A stretch of DNA of 64,000 nt from Halomarina pelagica (GTDB lineage Archaea > Halobacteriota > Halobacteria > Halobacteriales > Haloarculaceae): the NCBI RefSeq assembly GCF_024228315.1, contig NZ_CP100457.1, positions 1-64,000 of the forward strand, written 5' to 3'. Under the pieces are notes generated by a model. The model saw nothing but the letters and a program-made list of their open reading frames with translations, was not told where the DNA came from and made no database searches. Below, piece after piece: positions 59,149-64,000 of the stretch (positions within the stretch are counted from its first letter, which is position 1; the number at the start of each line of letters is the position of its first letter). The translations under genes and the position numbers were made by a program.

Positions 59149-59961
59149 ATGCCCACCGTTCAGACTAACGATATTGCGACCTACTACGAACGACGAGGAG
59201 ACGGTCCACCCATCGTCTTCATCCATGGGGCACTTTCCGATCATACAGCAGCAGACCAGCAGCTAGAGGCGTTCAGCGACGCGTACACCGCCATTGCGTA
59301 CGATGTTCGGGGGCACGGTAAAACGACCAATCCACACAACGAATCGTATTCGATCGACCGGTTGGCCGAGGACCTCCACGAGTTCATCACCGCCCTGGGC
59401 CTCGATTGTCCCGTTCTCTGTGGTGTCTCGATGGGTGGGATGATTGCCCAAGTCTACGCGAGTCGATATCCCGAACAGCTCAGTGGCCTTGTGCTCGCCG
59501 ATACCTTCACGCCGGCGTTCGTCAGCCGACGGGACCGCATCGAGCGGACTGTGCTGCTGAACACCTTGATTGGGCTCGTTCACCCCATCGGGTACGACCG
59601 AGCCAAGGCCATCATGATGTGGTTCGGACGGAAACTGGAGGGGGGTAATACCACGAGTCTCCGTATCGAGGCGTTCCCGGACATGGAGACGGTGGCCGCC
59701 GTTACCGCGTTGCAGGCCGTTATGTCCTTTCACAGCGCCAACATCGATTTCGCCTCGATTACCGTCCCGACGCTCATCCTCTATGGCGAACACGAGTCAT
59801 CGGTGATCAGCCGTCATGTGCCGACGTTGGCTGCCGAGATTCCAAATACGACGGTCCAGGAAGTCCCGAACGCCGGACACGCCTCCCCCTGGGACAACCC
59901 CGAGTTTTTCAACAGGGCTATCCGGGATTTCTTTGCCCAGACAGCTCGGTCTACAAGATAA
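59149..59961 (+). CDS. Alpha/beta hydrolase, copy 2
   Basis: 270 residues from ATG at 59149. FIHGALSDH is the oxyanion motif, CGVSMGGMIAQ the nucleophile elbow, NAGHASP the catalytic His. The acid position reads YGEHESSV, where copy 1 has YGEHDAGF: Glu replaces Asp or the acid has moved. Same layout and length as 54674-55492. An upstream in-frame extension is excluded because it runs through the IS6 fragment. Confidence 0.85.
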   Translation: MPTVQTNDIATYYERRGDGPPIVFIHGALSDHTAADQQLEAFSDAYTAIAYDVRGHGKTTNPHNESYSIDRLAEDLHEFITALGLDCPVLCGVSMGGMIAQVYASRYPEQLSGLVLADTFTPAFVSRRDRIERTVLLNTLIGLVHPIGYDRAKAIMMWFGRKLEGGNTTSLRIEAFPDMETVAAVTALQAVMSFHSANIDFASITVPTLILYGEHESSVISRHVPTLAAEIPNTTVQEVPNAGHASPWDNPEFFNRAIRDFFAQTARSTR

Positions 59962-60133
59962 GAGGGTGAACCGCCGATTGACCTCTTTAGGCGGTGATAG
60001 TGATTCTGTTTACATAGTCGAACTCGACTGCGCCTCCGATTCACAGCCCCACCGCAAGGGAGCCGCTGGGGGCAGAGGCCGCAGGTAGAGTCCGGTCGCC
60101 CACCTCCGGCGTCTCGTCATCACCCTCTATCAA

Positions 60134-60610
60134 TCAGCTCTTGGTCCCGAGCGATTGGAGATGCGTCTGGAGGTCACGCGCCGTGACTACATCGAGCGTT
60201 CCCATCCGGTCCTGCTCGTGGACGAGCGCGACCAACTGGTCGAACTGCTCCGGCTCCATGTGGTGGACGAGGGGGATCGCCAGCGAGCGGTGCTCGACGG
60301 TGAGATCGACCAGCGCCTTCGCCCCGGCGAGATCGCCGCCGATGCCGACCGAGCCAACGCAGATTGGGTTGGTCAGCGAGTAGTTGGTGGATCCGCCGCC
60401 CCCGAACGTGAGTGCGAAGTGCTCGGCCAGCACGTCCATCGTCCGTCCGCTGTACGCACCGAACGGGTAGATGTGAAGGTCACGTCCGGCGGGGATACCG
60501 CACTCCTCGAAGAACTCGTCGGTCCGTCCGATGTCTGCTTGAAGCGCCGCACTCGAGAACTCTGTGATGTTCTGATGGGCGGTATGGTGGTTACCACAAC
60601 GGGTACACAT
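60134..60610 (-). pseudogene. Polysaccharide deacetylase-like protein, N-terminally truncated
   Basis: 158 residues matching only the C-terminal part of a NodB-type deacetylase: GNHHTAHQNITEFSS (contains the metal-binding His-x3-His-like block), LHIYPFGAYSGRTMDVLAEH (the Pro-Gly-Tyr type loop), and IPLVHHMEPE (the catalytic His strand). The first strands with the Asp-Asp motif are missing, and the ATG lies inside the domain. It may have lost its 5' end by rearrangement. Confidence 0.65.
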
Positions 60611-60762
60611 TCTTTAGAGGTACACTAAAGACGCCGATGATGTCGAGAATGTGGTAGAGCCCGATGCCAACGGCCTATTCATTCCGCGTTCGCGATCCGT
60701 AGGTAGTGACTGGTAGGTGTAGTAGAGGCTAAGTGTGCCAGCGCATGAGATTGCCAACCGAA

Positions 60763-61239
60763 TTAACGGACGGTGGCTTCGCTGACGGGTTCGGCGAAGG
60801 CGACCGTCTCCTTGACGTCCGTAATCTCCACCTCTACTTGATCGCCCGGCTGGGTGCCCGGGACGATGAGGATGAAGCCGCGCTCGACCTTCGCGATCCC
60901 GTCGCCCTGATCGCCGAGCGTATTGATCGTGACCGAGCGAACCTCCCCCTCCGCAACCGGTGGGGTCTGATGGTGTCGCTCCGACGGCATCGACGGTGAC
61001 GCAGCCGACTCATGCGACGAGGATGAGTTCGTCTCGGTCACATCCCGTTCTGTGGCAGTCGTGGATTCCACCTGGGAAGCGGTGTCCGTGACAGGAAGGA
61101 GTGCAACGCGGTACGACTCGTCGACGGAGAGCGAGCCGTTCTCAACGAGGGACGCAGGGATCGAGATGACATAGTGATCGTCGTACGCTTCGAGCGAGGT
61201 TTCGAACAGCAGCCGCAGTGACTCCGGAATTTCAGCCAT
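60763..61239 (-). CDS. TRAM-domain protein with acidic linker
   Basis: 158 residues from ATG at 61239 (MAEIPESLRLLFETSLEAYD). A small N-terminal domain, a Ser/Thr/His-rich linker (~75-110), then a TRAM domain: PVAEGEVRSVTINTLGDQGDG, IAKVERGFILIVPGTQPGD, VEVEITDVKETVAFAEPV. TRAM folds bind RNA. In halophilic and methanogenic archaea stand-alone TRAM proteins act as RNA chaperones in the cold or in stress. Complete. Confidence 0.85.
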   Translation of the reverse strand: MAEIPESLRLLFETSLEAYDDHYVISIPASLVENGSLSVDESYRVALLPVTDTASQVESTTATERDVTETNSSSSHESAASPSMPSERHHQTPPVAEGEVRSVTINTLGDQGDGIAKVERGFILIVPGTQPGDQVEVEITDVKETVAFAEPVSEATVR

Positions 61240-61414
61240 TATCGGACAGAGGAACTGCAACGCCAAAACGGGCTAGAATTCGATCGACCGGTGGGATCAC
61301 AGGTCGTACTCGCTGGAACGGGGGCCGCCGTTCGGAAGATTTCCAATAATCAACATTTCAGAAGAGCGCCTGATCAACCTCGCATCACGCACTGAGGTCT
61401 GTATCTCATCACGG

Positions 61415-62104
61415 TCAGCCCTGCGGTGGCTGGGTGACTTGGCCTGCGATGGTGGCGACGTAGCGGAACGTTCCTGGCTCGATATACCCGTTTCCGACCA
61501 GATTGAGTTCTCCTTCGACTGTCTGACCACCGTTCATGAACTGGAGGAGGATTTCACCCTGAATGATCTGATAGACTCCGGCCGTCAATCCAGATCGCGA
61601 GTTGAAGTTATTGAGAACGGCCGAACGAGCTGACGGCAACCCCCAGACTCGTCCATCGACGGTGATCTGGAGGAGGTTTTTCGCGGCATCCGCCGCGACG
61701 ATCGCGACATCGATGTTGGATGCGTCGGTATTCGACGGGATGCCGACTGCATCGTAGAGACTCGTGTTCGTCGCAAACCAGATCGATCCAGCTTCGGGAA
61801 GACCCGCCGGATTCCCGGAGCGAAGCGCAATATCACGCGCGTTCTGTCCGTTGTCGAAGTTGACCGTCGTTCGGTCTAATGGAGGTGCAACGAGGAGGAG
61901 TACTTCGCGGCGGAACGGCTGGTGTGTCGTTGCTCCCTCGACGATCACCTGATAATACGTAGGATTCGTCGGGATTGCACTGGCTTGCGCTGCTCCACGT
62001 CCACTCACTGCGAACGCACTCGCGCCGATGCCGCCGAGTGCTCGTAGCACGGTCCGTCGCCGGATTCGTTGATCGCTCCTCGCTGATGTCTGAATCTCTG
62101 CCAT
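61415..62104 (-). CDS. Tat-exported protein of unknown function
   Basis: 229 residues from ATG at 62104. The Tat signal has RRRTVLRALGGIGASAFA, cleavage probably after GRGAAQA. The mature part is beta-rich and soluble with no Cys and few His. It contains VYQIIQGEILLQFMNGGQTV and GTFRYVATIAGQV. I recognise no family. It lies about 450 bases downstream of the tyrosinase-like gene on the same strand, so it might be exported alongside it. Confidence 0.6.
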   Translation of the reverse strand: MAEIQTSARSDQRIRRRTVLRALGGIGASAFAVSGRGAAQASAIPTNPTYYQVIVEGATTHQPFRREVLLLVAPPLDRTTVNFDNGQNARDIALRSGNPAGLPEAGSIWFATNTSLYDAVGIPSNTDASNIDVAIVAADAAKNLLQITVDGRVWGLPSARSAVLNNFNSRSGLTAGVYQIIQGEILLQFMNGGQTVEGELNLVGNGYIEPGTFRYVATIAGQVTQPPQG

Positions 62105-62550
62105 CGTCGTGTCCTCTTGCTGTCGCTCCCCCGGATACCCCCGGAAGAACTCGAAGCGGTGATGGATGGCAGACAGCATATAGATTTACATTGACACATT
62201 CGGCAGAGGATACCCAGAGAGGGACACTCAGTAAAAAGAGTGGCGAGGACACACACACCTCTCAGCAGGATTAGGTTGGCACGGACGTGATGCTCACCGT
62301 TCCTCCAGTTGATAACGGTATGTACGAGGAGGTTGGTTCATGTCTATGAGCGCCCGCGTATCAAGACGGCCGACTAGGTGTGCCATAACGCCTACTGCAG
62401 ATAGACGGCCTGGCAGGTTGACGATGCCATCTCAGAGTAGTCCTCAAGGATCTGGACGTAGCGATACTCACACGCCGATGGATGATATATACTAGCTCCC
62501 TCCAGTGAAACGGCGTTGAGGTGGGGTGTCAATCATATCTCACGCTGGCG
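62105..62550. other. Intergenic region, no gene seen
   Basis: About 445 bases between the Tat-exported protein gene and the tyrosinase-motif gene. Short open frames only. The promoter of the Tat gene is presumably around 62120-62200. No repeat or RNA gene recognised. Confidence 0.45.
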
Positions 62551-63894
62551 CTACTTGCAGTGCTCCCATCGGTGAAAGAGTTCGTCGACATAGGCATGCC
62601 AGGGGTAGAAGATGGCCGCCGCTGCAGCCGTTTCTTGGAATCCCATCGCTCCTCCGATACCGTTCCCATTACCGCTATCTTCGTGGCGTTTGACCGTCCC
62701 ATCAGGCGCCTCGACATGAGTGAACTGCTGTGTGTGAATTTCGTCGTGCCAGGGTTGGAGTCGCTCGGAGAAGCCGAGGACCTTTTTCTCTGGATTGAGT
62801 GGGTCACTAGCGGGTTTTTCAACGGCAGTCACGTCTTGGATAAGACACGAGTACGGAGTCGTGAGTTGCGCTGGAACTGGATTGTCAGGATCGGGATCGT
62901 CAAGTGTCGTCTGCTCCTCCCCATTCGGGGCGACTTGCGGGCTTCCGTCATCACGCCGCTTCACCCATAAGAACTGTAGAGGAATCGGCGTATCCGGTGA
63001 CCACATAGGGAGAGGAAGGTACTGCGTGAGGCCCATCTCCCAGAGGTGGTGTTCTAACTCCGTGAGGATCTCACGATGATCGATCAGGAAGTCCACTCCC
63101 GTGTGCGATTTCCCGTCATGTTGGTTAACAACACGGTTCGTGATGTACCCCCAGATGGCGCCGGAAAGTTCCCACCGCTCGGCGTCACTTAACGTGGTCA
63201 GTCGTCGCCGCGTGGAGTCTCGACTGCGCGTGATGCGAAGAGCCATCGTTAATGGGACATGCCGTACTGGTGTGACGACGCGCCCGTTCTTTTCCTCGAC
63301 CATCGGGACGTCATAATTCGCCTTGGTATACGGGTCTGGCCGCCGGGCAGCTTTCTTCTGCTGTCGGTACTGCTCGATCGTCTTCCGTTCTTGGCCCCAA
63401 CAGTCTTCATGCTTGACTCGGTTGCCAATGACGAGAAGATACCCACTGCCCCGTCGGAGTGGGGCAGGAGGTACGATGGCGACACGCCATAGCGGCTCAA
63501 ACTGGTGTTCGGTATGAACAGAGAGCACTTCGTACCACCCTGCCGCTCGCGCTTCTGTCGCCGAGGGAGGCCCCTCTGGGAGCGGCGTATCTATGGCTGA
63601 ATGTCGAGACTCCGTTCCGTGGTGGTGATGCTCGAAAACTCGAATATCGTGTTCGACAAGGAGGGGGGCGGTAAACTCGACGATCGTACTTCCAGCGGGA
63701 AGCACGCCGTATGCTCCAGGCGCGATCTCGGTGTTCTGCCCGTGCAACCGTTCGAGGTGTCTGAAGGCAGCTACGGCATTGCTCACTGGTTGAACTACTG
63801 TCGGAGTTGGTCCGGTCACCTCGGGTCCACCCTTAAGTACTCGGATGAATCTCGGAATGCGAGCGCCCTGAACGTGAAACGGTGGGCACTCCAT
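62551..63894 (-). CDS. Tyrosinase-motif (type 3 copper) protein
   Basis: 447 residues, no signal peptide, no membrane helix. Two parts match the copper-site signatures of tyrosinase/hemocyanin proteins. CuA: HTGVDFLIDHREILTELE (about residues 264-281) fits PROSITE PS00497 except one residue (Asp where Phe/Trp is expected before HR). CuB: IFYPWHAYVD near the C-terminus fits PS00498 except that the leading Asp-Pro is absent; upstream RHED... IGGAMG corresponds to the first CuB His and Gly-Gly-x-Met. The second CuB His seems replaced. LPMWSPD after CuA resembles the usual LPYWDW. Full dicopper activity is uncertain. The N-terminal ~250 residues have no family I can name. Confidence 0.65.
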   Translation of the reverse strand: MECPPFHVQGARIPRFIRVLKGGPEVTGPTPTVVQPVSNAVAAFRHLERLHGQNTEIAPGAYGVLPAGSTIVEFTAPLLVEHDIRVFEHHHHGTESRHSAIDTPLPEGPPSATEARAAGWYEVLSVHTEHQFEPLWRVAIVPPAPLRRGSGYLLVIGNRVKHEDCWGQERKTIEQYRQQKKAARRPDPYTKANYDVPMVEEKNGRVVTPVRHVPLTMALRITRSRDSTRRRLTTLSDAERWELSGAIWGYITNRVVNQHDGKSHTGVDFLIDHREILTELEHHLWEMGLTQYLPLPMWSPDTPIPLQFLWVKRRDDGSPQVAPNGEEQTTLDDPDPDNPVPAQLTTPYSCLIQDVTAVEKPASDPLNPEKKVLGFSERLQPWHDEIHTQQFTHVEAPDGTVKRHEDSGNGNGIGGAMGFQETAAAAAIFYPWHAYVDELFHRWEHCK

Positions 63895-63896
63895 TG

Positions 63897-63926
63897 TCGG
63901 GAGGCTCCGCTCAGGGAGCCTCCCGA
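63897..63926 (-). promoter_or_regulatory. Perfect hairpin directly before the tyrosinase-motif gene
   Basis: TCGGGAGGCTCC (63897-63908), six-base loop GCTCAG, GGAGCCTCCCGA (63915-63926): a 12-bp perfect stem ending three bases before the ATG at 63894. It could be a 5' leader structure or the end of an older mobile element. Beyond it, 63927-64000 has no feature I can identify. Confidence 0.5.
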
Positions 63927-64000
63927 GGTTATTTCGCGTGCTACTATCACCACGCGTTTGAAGATGCCGTTTGCCACCCCTCGTGACGACTAGTACTTCT

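Noticed and set aside
1-64000. CRISPR arrays, cas genes, rRNA genes
   Set aside because: No regularly spaced direct repeats of 25-40 bases were seen, no Cas motifs apart from TnpB, and no rRNA-like sequence.

Overview
The window comes from a halophilic archaeon (class Halobacteria). The proteins are acidic, exported proteins carry Tat (twin-arginine) signals with RR motifs, and there are halocyanins, an extra TFB, haloarchaeal-type IS elements and leaderless-looking promoters. A ParA partition operon with flanking repeats, a tyrosine recombinase and many broken insertion sequences suggest a megaplasmid or a plasmid-derived region rather than a core chromosome. A tRNA-Glu gene and terminal oxidases mean it is not a minimal plasmid. 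I cannot name the species.

Layout. 0-3 kb: parA, a small partner gene, repeats on both sides, then an integrase. 3-5.3 kb: a decayed IS4-type element abutting a halocyanin. 5.8-13.9 kb: membrane proteins of uncharacterised families, several present again elsewhere in the window (family A: 5826 and 27546; family B: 7172, 11434 and 46766; family C: 9093 and 30144; family D: 13110 and 45963), with a TnpB element in between. 14-31 kb: respiration and metal homeostasis. It holds cytochrome oxidase subunit I, a Zn/Cd-type P1B ATPase, a two-helix RPLD protein, a CDF exporter, a decayed IS5, a broken ZIP, a NicO-type Ni/Co transporter with a divergent NikR-like regulator, a CPW-type P-type ATPase, family A, an intact ZIP and tRNA-Glu. 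31-38 kb: cytochrome bd oxidase, a lipoprotein cupredoxin, a quinol NO reductase remnant, IS6 elements, a broken DsbA-like gene and a compact heme A synthase. 38-40.8 kb: TFB and regulators. 40.7-47.2 kb: a second copy, on the other strand, of the ATPase-RPLD-CDF cassette, with cox-cluster-type small membrane proteins and decayed relatives of the left-hand families. 47-51 kb: a Tat-exported DyP-like/P19-like cluster that looks like an iron or copper acquisition system. 51-64 kb: accessory genes (PadR, two alpha/beta hydrolases, an O-methyltransferase, a FilR1-type regulator, a TRAM protein) and a protein with tyrosinase copper-site motifs beside a Tat-exported protein.

Taken together, this is a redox and transition-metal island. 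Cupredoxins, oxidases, heme A synthase and a thiol oxidoreductase need copper, iron and correct disulfides. ZIP, NicO and NRAMP import metals; P1B ATPases and CDFs export them. The island is turning over quickly. I count eleven or more broken genes, including an NRAMP, a ZIP, a DsbA-like protein, an NO reductase and several transposases, and three intact-looking genes whose stop codons lie in the end of a mobile element.

The most system-like novelty is the twice-occurring ATPase + RPLD membrane protein + CDF cassette. Both copies share a promoter-proximal sequence, and one CDF copy has lost its transport-site residues. Next come a family-B membrane protein with a tiny MCIYC-type CxxC protein, a TnpB translationally coupled to a 40-residue protein, and the tyrosinase-motif protein with its Tat-exported neighbour. 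All homology statements come from reading motifs by eye; no database search was run.
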